This document shows, piece after piece, positions 33,071 through 41,500 of a stretch of DNA of 64,000 nucleotides. The first letter of the stretch is position 1; each line of letters begins with the position of its first letter. A program made the position numbers and the translations under genes. The notes under the pieces were generated by a model. It saw only the letters and a list, made by a program, of their open reading frames with translations, did no database searches and had not been told where the DNA came from. The DNA comes from Hymenobacter aranciens (GTDB lineage Bacteria > Bacteroidota > Bacteroidia > Cytophagales > Hymenobacteraceae): contig NZ_JAUQSY010000001.1 in the NCBI RefSeq assembly GCF_030580865.1, forward strand, positions 186,001-250,000. Direction: 5' to 3'.

Positions 33071-33373
33071 ATGATTCTCTACAACGTCACCACCAGCCTC
33101 GACCCCGCCATCGCCGACGAATGGCTGGCCTACATGCAGGAAACCCACCTGCCCGAAGTAATGGCCACCGGCTGCTTCATCAAAAACCAGCTCTGCCGTC
33201 TGCTCAACGAGGAAGACAACGGCATCACCTACGCCTCGCAGTACTACTGCATCAGCCTCGAGCAGCTCGAAGCCTACCAGCAGCATTTCGCCCCCGCCCT
33301 GCGCGCCGACATGGAAAAGAAGTTTTCGGGCCAGTACGCCTCCTTCCGCACCGTGCTCGAAATAGTGGAGTAG
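33071..33373 (+). CDS. DUF4286 family protein
   Basis: A 100-residue single-domain cytoplasmic protein of the ferredoxin-like DUF4286 family: ILYNVTTSLDPAIADEWLAY, then HLPEVMATGCFIKNQLCRLL and ASQYYCISLEQLEAYQ. It is highly conserved in Bacteroidota but of unknown function. No ribosome-binding sequence precedes the ATG, only repeat DNA. The esterase gene starts 37 bases downstream, so the two are probably co-transcribed. Confidence 0.85.
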   Translation: MILYNVTTSLDPAIADEWLAYMQETHLPEVMATGCFIKNQLCRLLNEEDNGITYASQYYCISLEQLEAYQQHFAPALRADMEKKFSGQYASFRTVLEIVE

Positions 33374-33410
33374 GGGAGTCAAACCGCCGTTTTCGCTGTT
33401 GCAGCAGCAC

Positions 33411-33989
33411 ATGAAAAACATCATTTTCTTCGGCGACAGCCTCACGGCCGGCTACGGCCTGCGCGCCGGCGACGACTTCCCCGCCCATATCCAGCGCCAG
33501 CTCGACCAGGCTGCGCTCCCTTATAAAGCCTTCAACTACGGCGTCAGCGGTGAAACCAGCGCCGGCGGCCGCCAGCGCCTGCCCACCATCCTGGCCCGCC
33601 AGCCCGTCGATGTGTTCGTGCTCGCCCTCGGTGCCAATGACGGCCTGCGCGGCATCCCCGTGCGCGAAACCGCCCAGAATCTCCAGTTCATCATCGACGA
33701 GGTAAAGCGCCGCTTCCCCCAGGCCCTCGTCATCCTCGCTGGCCTCGAATTACCTTTCGACCTCGGCCCCTTCGGCGCGCACCAGCTGGCCCGCTACGCC
33801 ACCGAGTTCAAAGCCCTGTTCCGCACCCTGGCCGAGCAAAACAGCCTGCCCTTCGTGCCCTTCCTATTACAAGGAGTGCTCGGCCGCCGCGAGCTCAACC
33901 TGCCCGATGGCGTACACCCCAACGCGGCGGGCCAAAAAATCCTGGCCGAGAACGTATGGGCCGTGCTGTCGGCCAACCTCACCCCCTGA
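33411..33989 (+). CDS. TesA-like arylesterase / lysophospholipase (SGNH family)
   Basis: A 192-residue SGNH hydrolase without a signal peptide. Block I is FFGDSLTAGYGL (nucleophile Ser in GDSL), the Gly block is NYGVSGETSAGG, the Asn block is LALGANDGLRG, and the Asp/His are in NLPDGVHPNAAGQ. All catalytic residues are intact, so it should be an active esterase or thioesterase. ATG 33411 is preferred over a TTG four codons earlier. Its last codons and stop TGA are encoded by the repeat at 33977. Confidence 0.9.
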   Translation: MKNIIFFGDSLTAGYGLRAGDDFPAHIQRQLDQAALPYKAFNYGVSGETSAGGRQRLPTILARQPVDVFVLALGANDGLRGIPVRETAQNLQFIIDEVKRRFPQALVILAGLELPFDLGPFGAHQLARYATEFKALFRTLAEQNSLPFVPFLLQGVLGRRELNLPDGVHPNAAGQKILAENVWAVLSANLTP

Positions 33990-34102
33990 CCCCCAAAGAA
34001 TGCTTGATTCGCATTCCTCGTGGAGAGGGGGCACCGGTCATGCACTTATCGGGAAATCGTTCGGCTCCCCCTCTCCACGGGAGAGGGGGCCGGGGGGTGA
34101 GG
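33977..34102. repeat. CCTCACCCCC..GAGAGGGGG inverted repeat element
   Basis: The left part begins CCTCACCCCCTGACCCCC and contains TGGAGAGGGGGCACC; the right part is CTCCCCCTCTCC, then GAGAGGGGGCCGGGGGGTGAGG. Together they form a large dyad. The element supplies the stop codon of the esterase gene and lies between it and the convergent DUF72 gene. Confidence 0.7.
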
Positions 34103-34118
34103 TTCACGTGGGCAGAAC

Positions 34119-35033
34119 TCAGAACAAGCTCCCCTGCACCGCCTGCGGAATCACAAACGGCTTGGGCACCACCATCCCCGTCAGCTCCCGCACCCGGTCC
34201 AGTAAGTAGCTGGTCCACACCGGCGCGTCCAGCACGTTTTTCTGGTGAATGAAGACATACGCCTCGTGCATGCCCTGGGCATACCACGCGGCCAGCCGCT
34301 CGGCCCAGGCGTCGGCGCGCTGGTAGTCGGTGCTGTGCAGCCCGTGGCCATTGAAGCGGATGAGCGCCGTGGGCGTCGTCAGGCGCATGGGCAGCACGTC
34401 GCGGCGGCCTGCTACGTCGGTTATCACCAAGGTTTTATTCAGCGCTTCCAGCGTGGCGAACACCGCGTCGCGCAGCTCCCGGTCGGCAAACCAGCGCGGG
34501 TGGCGCAGCTCTACGGCCAGCGGCACGGTGGCGGGCCAGTCGAGCAGGAAGCGCTCCAGCCGCGGCAGATGCTCGGGCCCAAAGTGTGGCGGCAGCTGCA
34601 AAAAGGCCCAGCCCAGCGTATCGCCCATCTCCTCAATGGCGCGGCTGAAAGTCAGCACTAAATCATCCGTATTAAACAGCTCCCGCTCGTGGCTGATGCT
34701 GCGCGGCAGCTTCGGGCAAAACTTGAAGCCCGGCCCCACCGCCCCGCGCCAGCGCCGCACAGTGGGCGCATCGGGAATGCGGTAGTGCGTCATATTTAGC
34801 TCCAAACTGTTGAACTGCTGCGCATAGTAGTGCAAGTAATCGGCCTCCTTGATGCCCAGCGGGAAGTAAGAGCCCAGCCATTCCTTGTTCGTCCAGATGG
34901 GGCAGCCCACGTACAGCTTCGGCGCGGCAGGCTGCGTAGGGAGGGCCTGCGCCAGCAGCCGGGCGGTTTCGGGGTGGTCGGGGGGCAGTCGAAAATCGAC
35001 GTAGCGCAGGTCGGGGAGGCGGCCAAAATCCAT
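34119..35033 (-). CDS. DUF72 domain protein (YecE-like TIM barrel)
   Basis: The 304-residue product belongs to DUF72, a TIM-barrel family of unknown activity. Signatures are LYVGCPIWTNKEWLGSYFP near residue 40, YYAQQFNSLELNMTHYRIP near 68, FCPKLPRSISHE and the C-terminal VFIHQKNVLDAP. Here NxTHY occupies the usual NSTFY position. The about 40-residue N-terminal extension (MDFGRLPDLRYVDFRLPP) is common in Bacteroidota members. It stands alone, convergent with the esterase. Confidence 0.88.
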   Translation of the reverse strand: MDFGRLPDLRYVDFRLPPDHPETARLLAQALPTQPAAPKLYVGCPIWTNKEWLGSYFPLGIKEADYLHYYAQQFNSLELNMTHYRIPDAPTVRRWRGAVGPGFKFCPKLPRSISHERELFNTDDLVLTFSRAIEEMGDTLGWAFLQLPPHFGPEHLPRLERFLLDWPATVPLAVELRHPRWFADRELRDAVFATLEALNKTLVITDVAGRRDVLPMRLTTPTALIRFNGHGLHSTDYQRADAWAERLAAWYAQGMHEAYVFIHQKNVLDAPVWTSYLLDRVRELTGMVVPKPFVIPQAVQGSLF

Positions 35034-35462
35034 AGGGCGAAAGTACGGCGGCCCCCGGCAATGGTTGGAAAACTGGTGATTGGTCTGCCAGGCAGCCTAG
35101 GATACAGTTTTTAAATGGAATTATTCTAAAAATCCAGTTAAAGTCCAGCTTTAGGCATTACAAAAAAAAACTAACCTGCGCAAACAGCTTTTCCACTACT
35201 TCGCGTTTCCGATGCCAAAATTTTATACCCGTCGCATAATCTAATTTCTGTGCCCCGGCAATAGTTGCCCCGGTTTTCCAGAAAAAATATCTTCCCCGGC
35301 CCGTAGAGCCCGGTTTCGGCGATTTGGAAAAGATAAATTAAATGCAAGTTTTATGACCAAAGTTCAATTTTAATCCCAACCAGCTTAGGAGTGAGCCGGC
35401 TTTTTTAGCAAGCCCGGATGGGGGATGGGTAATTTTGTATCGCTAACCATCCCCAATAGCGC
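35034..35462. other. AT-rich intergenic interval with the RlpA promoter
   Basis: No gene is seen on either strand. The stretch is clearly richer in A and T than the genes around it. Near its right end TAATTTTG (35430-35437) is a good -7 element, and it sits within the inverted repeat GGGGATGG (35421-35428) / CCATCCCC (35447-35454), which may be an operator or a 5' mRNA hairpin. Confidence 0.5.
35430..35437 (+). promoter_or_regulatory. -7 element of the RlpA gene
   Basis: TAATTTTG, 25 bases before the ATG, flanked by an 8-bp inverted repeat. Confidence 0.5.
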
Positions 35463-36323
35463 ATGATTTTATTCCGACGCTCTGCTACCTCCGTCTTTTT
35501 TCTGAGTCTGCTTTTGCTGCTGGCCCTGCCCTCCTCCGTGTGGGCCCGCCGCAGCCACACCACGAAAACCTGGAAATTTTCGGCCAACGCCACTACGGTG
35601 CTGCGCGGTCGGGCTTCCTGGTACGGACGCGAGTTTCAGGGCCGGCGCACCACCAGCGGCGAACGGTTCAACCGCTTTCAATACACCTGCGCCCACCGCA
35701 CGCTGCCCTTCGGCACCCGCTTGCGCGTCACTAATCCCCACAGTGGCAAATCCGTCGTAGTTCGTGTATCTGACCGCGGCCCCTACCGCCACCAGCGCAT
35801 CCTCGACCTGGCCGAGGTCGCCGCCCGCCCGCTCGACATCGTGCGCCTCGGCGCCGCCACCGTCGTAGCCGAAGTAGTGGACGACGAAACCCCCCTCGGC
35901 CCCACCGACGCCCCCGAAAACATCGACGTGCTGCGCGCTGCTGACCCGCAGCCGGAAGCCGCCTTCGCTACCTATACTGTTCCTACTGAGCAATCCGCTG
36001 CCCTCACCGATTCGCTGGCTGCGGCTGCCGCTCAACCGGTGGTGCCTATCGTCATCGGCACGTTGCTGAAGCCTGCTACGACTTCCTTTATCGTGCAGGC
36101 CGGCACCTTCGCCAACCTGACCAATGCCCAGGCCATGCAGGCCAAAATCGAGTCGCTCGACGAGAAGCTCGAAGTAAACCTGAGTGAAGAAACCATCGAC
36201 GCCCGCATCATGAACCGGGTGCTCATCGGCCAGTTCGGCACCCGCGCCGAAGCCGAGGCTGTGCGCCGCCGCCTGATGCTCTGGGGCATCGGCGGGCTGG
36301 TGCGCGAAATTGCCAGTCTCTGA
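35463..36323 (+). CDS. rlpA: RlpA family septal lytic transglycosylase-like protein with SPOR domain
   Basis: The 286-residue exported protein has a signal peptide (cleavage near VWA), a double-psi beta-barrel RlpA domain (residues about 45-130; GRASWYGREFQGRRTTSGE, TLPFGTRLRVTN, VRVSDRGPY) and a C-terminal SPOR domain (about 203-284; FIVQAGTFANLTNAQA and VLIGQFGTRAEAEA). SPOR domains bind denuded glycan strands at the septum. It has no lipobox, unlike E. coli RlpA. The catalytic-type Asp in SDRGP is present. It acts in the periplasm during division or wall turnover. Confidence 0.9.
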   Translation: MILFRRSATSVFFLSLLLLLALPSSVWARRSHTTKTWKFSANATTVLRGRASWYGREFQGRRTTSGERFNRFQYTCAHRTLPFGTRLRVTNPHSGKSVVVRVSDRGPYRHQRILDLAEVAARPLDIVRLGAATVVAEVVDDETPLGPTDAPENIDVLRAADPQPEAAFATYTVPTEQSAALTDSLAAAAAQPVVPIVIGTLLKPATTSFIVQAGTFANLTNAQAMQAKIESLDEKLEVNLSEETIDARIMNRVLIGQFGTRAEAEAVRRRLMLWGIGGLVREIASL

Positions 36324-36357
36324 CGAGGTTAGGAATCGAATAGAATACAACGCGTCA

Positions 36358-36458
36358 GTGTCATGCTGAACGCAGTGAAGCATCTTTTCACGCTCGAACG
36401 ATTGGTTTACTGCCTCGTTCCAGCGTGAGAGGATGCTTCACTGCGTTCAGCATGACAC
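36358..36458. repeat. Palindromic repeat, GTCAT..CTGA family, copy B
   Basis: Arms 36358-36399 and 36417-36458 (42 bases, a few mismatches) with a 17-base loop. The arm starts GTGTCATGCTGAACGCAGTG and continues into GAAGCATC. It lies between rlpA and the acylase gene and extends the acylase frame falsely to 36433. Confidence 0.85.
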
Positions 36459-36489
36459 GTTCTTTTGCTTCAACCAGCTAAATTGGGCC

Positions 36490-38928
36490 ATGCTTTCCTG
36501 GATAAAAGCCCTCCTGACGCTGGCCGCTGGCCTCGCCCTCGTGTGGGCGCTCAACACCAAGCTCGGCGATACGCCCCCCTTCGGCAAGCTGCTGAGCCCG
36601 TACCGGGGCTTCTGGCGCAACGCGGAGGCCGCCGCCGATTTTCCCACGCAGCAGGAACTGCAGCTCCCCGGCCTGCAGCAGCCCGTGACGGTGCGCTACG
36701 ACGACCACCGCGTGCCGCACGTCTTCGCCCTCAACGACCACGACCTGTACTACGCCCAAGGCTACCTTACGGCCCGCGACCGGCTCTGGCAGATGGATTT
36801 CGTGAGCCACGTTGCCGCCGGGCGCTTATCTGAAATCGTGGGTCCGGCCCGGCTCGAAACCGACCGGTTTTTCCGGCGCATGGGCCTGGGGTTTGGGGCT
36901 GAGAAATCGCTGAAAGCGGCGATGGCGGAGCCCACTTCCCGGCTGGTGCTTACGGCCTACGCCGAGGGCGTGAACAGCTACATCAAGACCCTGACGCCGG
37001 CCACGTTGCCCTTTGAATACAAGCTGCTCGACTACGCGCCGGAGCCCTGGGAGCCGCTCAAGAGCGTGCTTATTCTGAAGTACATGGCTTTCGACCTGAC
37101 CGGCAAGTCGGACGACATGCGGATGAGCAACGCGCTGGCGAAATACGGTCCGGCCGTGGTCAAAGACCTGTTTCCGGACTATCCGCGCCGCGAAAGTCCG
37201 GTCATTCCGCTCGGTACGCCGCTGGATTTTACGCCCCAGCCGGTGCCGCCGGTGCCGGCCGCCTTCAAGGCCGCTGAGGCGGAAGAAGTGCCGCCGTATG
37301 ACGCCAGAAAAGAGCTGGGCTCGAATAACTTTGCCGTGAGCGGCGCCCGCTCGGCCACCGGCTTCCCGCTGCTGGCCAACGACCCGCACCTGCAGCTCAA
37401 CCTGCCCAGCATCTGGTACCAGGTGCAGCTGCAGGCGCCCGGCGTGAACGTGTACGGCGTATCCATTCCCGGCGCGCCCTTCGCCATCATCGGCTTTAAT
37501 GAGCAGGTGGCCTGGGGCGTGACGAATACCTACGCCGATGTGCTCGACTGGTTTCAGCTGAAATTCAAGGACAACACCCGCCGTGAATACTGGCACGACG
37601 GCCGCTGGAAACCCCTGACGCCGCGCGTGGAGCGCATCAAGGTGCGCGACCGCCCCGACCGGCTCGACACCGTGCTCTACACCCACCACGGCCCCGTGGT
37701 GTACGACCACCAGGAGGAACCATTTCTGTCGCAGACGCCCATCGGCCACGCCCTGCGCTGGACGGCCCACGACGCGGCCAACGAGTTTCTGACCTTCTAC
37801 CACCTCAACCGCGCCCACGACTACGCCAGCTACGTGGCCTCGCTGGCCAGCTACGGCGCGCCCGCCCAGAACTTTATCTACGCCGATGCCGCGCAGGACA
37901 TTGCCCTTTGGCCTAACGGTCGTTTCCCACTCAAGTGGCGCGAGCAGGGCAAGTTCGTGCTCGACGGCCGCGACCCCGCCCAGGAGTGGCAGAGTTGGAT
38001 TCCGGCCGCCCAGAATCCGCACGTCCGGAACCCGGCGCGGGGCTTCGTGAGCTCGGCCAACCAATTCTCCGCCCACCCGCGCGACTATCCCTACTACCTC
38101 AACTGGGATTACAGCGGCTCGGAGCGCGCCCGCCGCATCAACCAGCGCCTGGCCCGCATGACCCAGGCCACGCCCGACAGCCTGCGCCAGCTTCAGAACG
38201 ACAACCTCGGCCTCAACGCCCAGCTGATGCTGCCGCGCCTGCTGGCCCTGGCGGGCACCCCGGCTGCCAAATCGCCCGCCGCGAAAGCCCAGGCCGAGCT
38301 GCGCCGCTGGAACTACCAATACAGCGCCGATGCCATCGGCGCCAGCCTGTTTGAGGTGTGGTACAATGAGCTGGTGAAGCGCCTCTGGGACGATGATTTC
38401 GGCAAAAAAGCCACCGGCCTGGAAATGCGCCCACCCGCCCGCGACCGTACCAACAATCTGTTGCTGAGCGAAGAAAACAGTCCCTGGGTTGACGACCGCC
38501 GCACCCCCGCCCACGAAACGATGCCGCAGCTAGCCCGCCAAAGCCTCGACTTCGCCATCGACTCGCTGACCCGCAAATTTGGCCCGCAAAGCACCAAGTG
38601 GCGCTGGGCCAATCAGAAAAGCACCGACATCCTGCACCTGCTAAAAATCAAAGGCTTCGGCCACGATGACGTGGACTGCGGCGGCGGTGCGGGCATCGTC
38701 AATGCCACGTCGGAGCGAAATGGACCTTCGTGGCGCATGGTGGTAGCGCTGGGGCCGCAGGTGCGAGCCTACGGGCTGTTTCCGGGCGGGCAGAGTGGGA
38801 ATCCGGGGTCCGTTTATTACGACAACATGCTGGAAAACTGGCGGGTGGGCAAGCTGGATGAGCTAGTGTTTTTGCGTAGTGCGCAGGAGCAGAACCCGCG
38901 GGTGTCGGCCGAGTGGAAGCTGCAGTGA
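36490..38928 (+). CDS. Penicillin acylase family protein (Ntn hydrolase)
   Basis: An 812-residue precursor with an N-terminal hydrophobic export or anchor segment (about residues 4-20). The alpha region contains DDHRVPHVFALNDHDLYYAQ and DRLWQMDF. The autoproteolysis site and nucleophile is Ser278 in LGSNNFAVSG, followed by the oxyanion-supporting LLANDPHLQLNLPSIWY; GFNEQVAWGVTNT is further on. All features needed for self-processing and amidase activity are present. Members cleave beta-lactams, acyl-homoserine lactones or aculeacins; which one applies here is not predictable. ATG 36490 begins the conserved protein. Confidence 0.92.
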   Translation: MLSWIKALLTLAAGLALVWALNTKLGDTPPFGKLLSPYRGFWRNAEAAADFPTQQELQLPGLQQPVTVRYDDHRVPHVFALNDHDLYYAQGYLTARDRLWQMDFVSHVAAGRLSEIVGPARLETDRFFRRMGLGFGAEKSLKAAMAEPTSRLVLTAYAEGVNSYIKTLTPATLPFEYKLLDYAPEPWEPLKSVLILKYMAFDLTGKSDDMRMSNALAKYGPAVVKDLFPDYPRRESPVIPLGTPLDFTPQPVPPVPAAFKAAEAEEVPPYDARKELGSNNFAVSGARSATGFPLLANDPHLQLNLPSIWYQVQLQAPGVNVYGVSIPGAPFAIIGFNEQVAWGVTNTYADVLDWFQLKFKDNTRREYWHDGRWKPLTPRVERIKVRDRPDRLDTVLYTHHGPVVYDHQEEPFLSQTPIGHALRWTAHDAANEFLTFYHLNRAHDYASYVASLASYGAPAQNFIYADAAQDIALWPNGRFPLKWREQGKFVLDGRDPAQEWQSWIPAAQNPHVRNPARGFVSSANQFSAHPRDYPYYLNWDYSGSERARRINQRLARMTQATPDSLRQLQNDNLGLNAQLMLPRLLALAGTPAAKSPAAKAQAELRRWNYQYSADAIGASLFEVWYNELVKRLWDDDFGKKATGLEMRPPARDRTNNLLLSEENSPWVDDRRTPAHETMPQLARQSLDFAIDSLTRKFGPQSTKWRWANQKSTDILHLLKIKGFGHDDVDCGGGAGIVNATSERNGPSWRMVVALGPQVRAYGLFPGGQSGNPGSVYYDNMLENWRVGKLDELVFLRSAQEQNPRVSAEWKLQ

Positions 38929-38973
38929 TTGGTCGGACGAATTTACCGCAGAGCTTTGTCTGACCATTGGAAG

Positions 38974-39086
38974 GTGTTAGGTATTAGGTTTTAGGATTCG
39001 TATGCCACCTAACACCTAACACCTAACACCTAACACCTAACACCTAACACCTAACACCTAACACCTAACACCTAACACCTAACACC
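38974..39086. repeat. 7-bp tandem array (CACCTAA) with an opposing short arm
   Basis: CACCTAA is repeated without error about 11.5 times at 39006-39086. The left side (38974-38996) carries the inverse-sense GGTGTTAGGTATTAGGTTTTAGG, so the element can fold back. It is non-coding and lies between the acylase gene and the TonB-domain gene. Confidence 0.9.
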
Positions 39087-39162
39087 GCTAATCGGCGTGG
39101 CCGGAAGTGGCCGGAGGAACCGTTGCGTGGAATTCGCCCAAACACTCAAAAACTGCCTTGCG

Positions 39163-39170
39163 TAAATTTG
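39163..39170 (+). promoter_or_regulatory. -7 element 4 bases before the ATG of the TonB-domain gene
   Basis: TAAATTTG, CCCC, ATG. Confidence 0.5.
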
Positions 39171-39174
39171 CCCC

Positions 39175-40275
39175 ATGAGAACCCGCCTTTTTTCACTGCG
39201 CCGGGTTGCGGGGATGAGCTTGCTGCTGCTGGTCGCCCGGCCCACAATGGCCCAGTTTTACAGCCAGTATCCCGCCGATACCTCGCGCATTTTCAGCTAC
39301 GTCGAGCAGATGCCCGCCCTGCCCGGCGGCGGCGGCAACCTGGCCCTGGTCAAAACTATTCAGCGGGCGGTGCAGCTGCCGCCCGAGGTGCGTGAGGGCA
39401 AGGTCGAAGGCCGCGTATTCGTGCGAATGGTCATCGGCGTGAGCGGCGTGGCCCGGCAGTTCAGCATCGCCCAGAGCCTGAACCCGGCTACCGATGCGGC
39501 GGCCCTGACGGCCGTGCGCCAGCTGCCGCGTCTGGTGCCCGGTCGCTACAATGGCCAGCCCGTGGCCGTGGTGCTCACGGTGCCGGTGGTGTTCTACTCG
39601 CCCCGCCACGTCTTCAGTGCCAATGAGGTAAGCCGCACCCCGCAGTTTGCCGGCGGCAACGATGCGCTCGATACCTACCTGCGCAAAAACCTCAACCCGC
39701 CCGCCGAAGTCAAAACCCGCGACCTGCGCGGCCGTGTCACCGTCCGTTTCGTGCTGAGACCCGATGGGCGCGTGGGCGCTACCGAAGTGGTCAACTCCCT
39801 CAGCCCCGCCTGCGACGACGAAGCCCTGCGCCTCGTGCGCAGCATGCCGCGCTGGCAGCCCGCCCTGGGCTACGACGACCAGCCCGTGGCCGTGTCGCAG
39901 GCTCTCAACATCTGGTTTGAGCCGCCGCCCCCACCCGCCGGCATCGCGCCCCCGGTGCCCGAAACCCAGATTTACAGTCAGGCGCAGAAGATGCCCGAGC
40001 TGCCCGGCGGGGGGGGCATCGCCGCCGTCAAAGCCGCGCTGCTCGAGCGCATCGAATTCCCGGAGCAGGCGCTGGCCCGGCAGGGGCAGCTAAGCTTCGT
40101 GGTGGAGCCCGATGGCCGCGTCACGCGCCCCGTCATGCTCAAAAGCATCAGCAACGAGTTCGACGAAGCCATTATGGCAGCGGCGCTACGGCTGCCGCGC
40201 TTCGAGCCCGGGCAGCAGCGCGGGCGCCCGGTGGCCGTGCGCCTGGTGCTGCCCATTGAGGTAGAAATTCGGTAA
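39175..40275 (+). CDS. Secreted protein with three TonB C-terminal-like domains
   Basis: The 366-residue protein has a cleavable signal peptide (cleavage after TMAQ) and then three tandem TonB_C-like domains at about residues 45-140, 155-245 and 275-365. Each has the pattern (M)PELPGGGG or equivalent, then G-x-V-x-(V/F)-x-F-V-(V/L)-x-P-D-G-R-V, then a C-terminal P-x-F-x-PG strand, for example MPALPGGGGNLALVK, VTVRFVLRPDGRVGATEVV and MPELPGGGGIAAVK. It lacks the cytoplasmic-membrane anchor and Pro-rich linker of a true TonB, so it is not an ordinary energy transducer. Periplasmic role unknown. Confidence 0.8.
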   Translation: MRTRLFSLRRVAGMSLLLLVARPTMAQFYSQYPADTSRIFSYVEQMPALPGGGGNLALVKTIQRAVQLPPEVREGKVEGRVFVRMVIGVSGVARQFSIAQSLNPATDAAALTAVRQLPRLVPGRYNGQPVAVVLTVPVVFYSPRHVFSANEVSRTPQFAGGNDALDTYLRKNLNPPAEVKTRDLRGRVTVRFVLRPDGRVGATEVVNSLSPACDDEALRLVRSMPRWQPALGYDDQPVAVSQALNIWFEPPPPPAGIAPPVPETQIYSQAQKMPELPGGGGIAAVKAALLERIEFPEQALARQGQLSFVVEPDGRVTRPVMLKSISNEFDEAIMAAALRLPRFEPGQQRGRPVAVRLVLPIEVEIR

Positions 40276-40279
40276 TAAA

Positions 40280-40368
40280 CTGTCCTGCTAAACGCAGAGA
40301 AGCATCCTATTACGCCACAACGAGTCGTTGAGACGTAATAGGATGCTTCTCTGCGTTCAGCATGACAG
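40280..40368. repeat. Palindromic repeat, GTCAT..CTGA family, copy C
   Basis: Arms 40280-40314 and 40334-40368 (35 bases, 2 mismatches) around a 19-base loop. The arm reads CTGTCCTGCTAAACGCAGAG and continues into AAGCATCC. It starts 5 bases after the stop of the TonB-domain gene and ends 8 bases before the next convergent gene, so it may serve as a bidirectional terminator. Confidence 0.85.
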
Positions 40369-40375
40369 AGGAGGT

Positions 40376-40621
40376 TTACTCCTCCTGCGCCTTATTAATA
40401 GCCACGACGGCTGCAACTGCCAATACGGCGATGCCGATTATCATTTGCGTCTGCGTGAGTCGCTTCGAGGCTTTGCGCAGCAGGGTGCCGCCGCTTTTCA
40501 GCAGGTCGTCAATGTGTTCGGCTTCGCCTTTGAATACGTGGTAGGCGCTTTCGAAAGTCCGGGCCAGGTCTTCGGGCAGAATTTTTTCGAGCTCTTCGCT
40601 CGCTTGTTGCGTGATGTCCAT
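40376..40621 (-). CDS. Small C-tail membrane protein, hypothetical
   Basis: An 81-residue protein: an amphipathic helical N-terminal part (EELEKILPEDLARTFESA, then HIDDLLKSGGTLLRKASKRL) and a C-terminal membrane segment (MIIGIAVLAVAAVVAI) with a short charged tail. It looks like the YtxH or DUF883-type small stress proteins but is not assigned. The C-tail anchor implies the bulk is in the cytoplasm. Confidence 0.6.
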   Translation of the reverse strand: MDITQQASEELEKILPEDLARTFESAYHVFKGEAEHIDDLLKSGGTLLRKASKRLTQTQMIIGIAVLAVAAVVAINKAQEE

Positions 40622-40739
40622 TTGGTAAGGCGAAATAAGATGAGAGAAACGGGCTTCGCGGGCCCGTCGGCACTTCTACGTTAAGTCCGGGCTGGTGTTT
40701 GGTTGGGCTTGCGGAAAGATGCTGGGGCCGCACGGGGCA

Positions 40740-40776
40740 CAAAAAAAGCGCCCGACTGCAAGAGCCGGGCGCCTTT
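40740..40776 (-). terminator. Terminator of the NlpC/P60 gene
   Basis: On the minus strand, GCGCCCG and CGGGCGC pair around a 10-base loop, followed by seven T. Confidence 0.8.
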
Positions 40777-40795
40777 TCAAAATTCAGACAAATAC

Positions 40796-41500
40796 CTACT
40801 GCGCTACGGCCAGTTCGGCGGCCGGCTCGGCGGCTGGCTCAATAGCCATCACGCGGCCGGCCGCGTAGAAATTGTGATTGTAATAGCCTTCGCGCAGCGA
40901 GCTGATAGTAACGCCTTTGCCACAAGCCGAGTGAGCAAACTTGCCGTCTTTCAGGTAGATGCCCACGTGGTAGATGGGGCCGCGGCCGCGACGGAAAAAT
41001 ACCAGGTCGCCGGTATGCATCTCCTTGCGTGGCACGCGCTTCACGGTCGTAAACATCGAGCGCGAGCTGCGCTTAAGCGTGATGCCGTATACTTCCTTGA
41101 ACACGCGGGTCACGAAGCCCGAGCAGTCGGTGCCGTAGCGCTGCGAGTTGCTGCCGTAGCTATAAGGCGTGCCCACCCAGTTGGTTACGGCTTGCAGCAA
41201 GTCCTTGTCCTCGGTGTAGTCGAGGTGCAGGCCCAGGGTTTGCGCGTAGTAGTGGTAGGTGATGGAGTCGCGGGCGGCGGTGGCGGCCAGCGCGTCGGCG
41301 GGGTTCACGGGGCCTTTGGCGGTGCCGGCCGGGGTGCTTTCGGGCTCATTTTCCAGGAGGGCCGGAAACAGCGATGCTTCGGCCACGGCGGGCGCCGCAG
41401 GGGCGCAGGCCGTACCCGAAGCATCGGTAGCGGGGCGTTCGAAGAAGAAAGAGAGAGCCAGCGAAGCAGCGGCGAGGCAATACAGGAGGCTGTTTTTCAT
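40796..41500 (-). CDS. NlpC/P60 family C40 peptidase (murein hydrolase)
   Basis: A 234-residue exported cell-wall peptidase. The signal peptide (MKNSLLYCLAAASLALSFFF) begins at the ATG at 41500; the frame is open to 41554. The catalytic Cys126 is in YGTDCSGFVTRVF, the His178 in PIYHVGIYL, and the third polar residue is the His in KFAHSACGKG. Residues 25-90 form a low-complexity linker. C40 enzymes cut D-Glu-to-diamino-acid bonds in peptidoglycan. A strong terminator follows. Confidence 0.9.
   Translation of the reverse strand: MKNSLLYCLAAASLALSFFFERPATDASGTACAPAAPAVAEASLFPALLENEPESTPAGTAKGPVNPADALAATAARDSITYHYYAQTLGLHLDYTEDKDLLQAVTNWVGTPYSYGSNSQRYGTDCSGFVTRVFKEVYGITLKRSSRSMFTTVKRVPRKEMHTGDLVFFRRGRGPIYHVGIYLKDGKFAHSACGKGVTISSLREGYYNHNFYAAGRVMAIEPAAEPAAELAVAQ

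Noticed and set aside
38974..39086. Possible CRISPR array from repeated CACCTAA units
   Set aside because: The unit is 7 bp with no unique spacers and no cas genes nearby; it is a simple tandem repeat.
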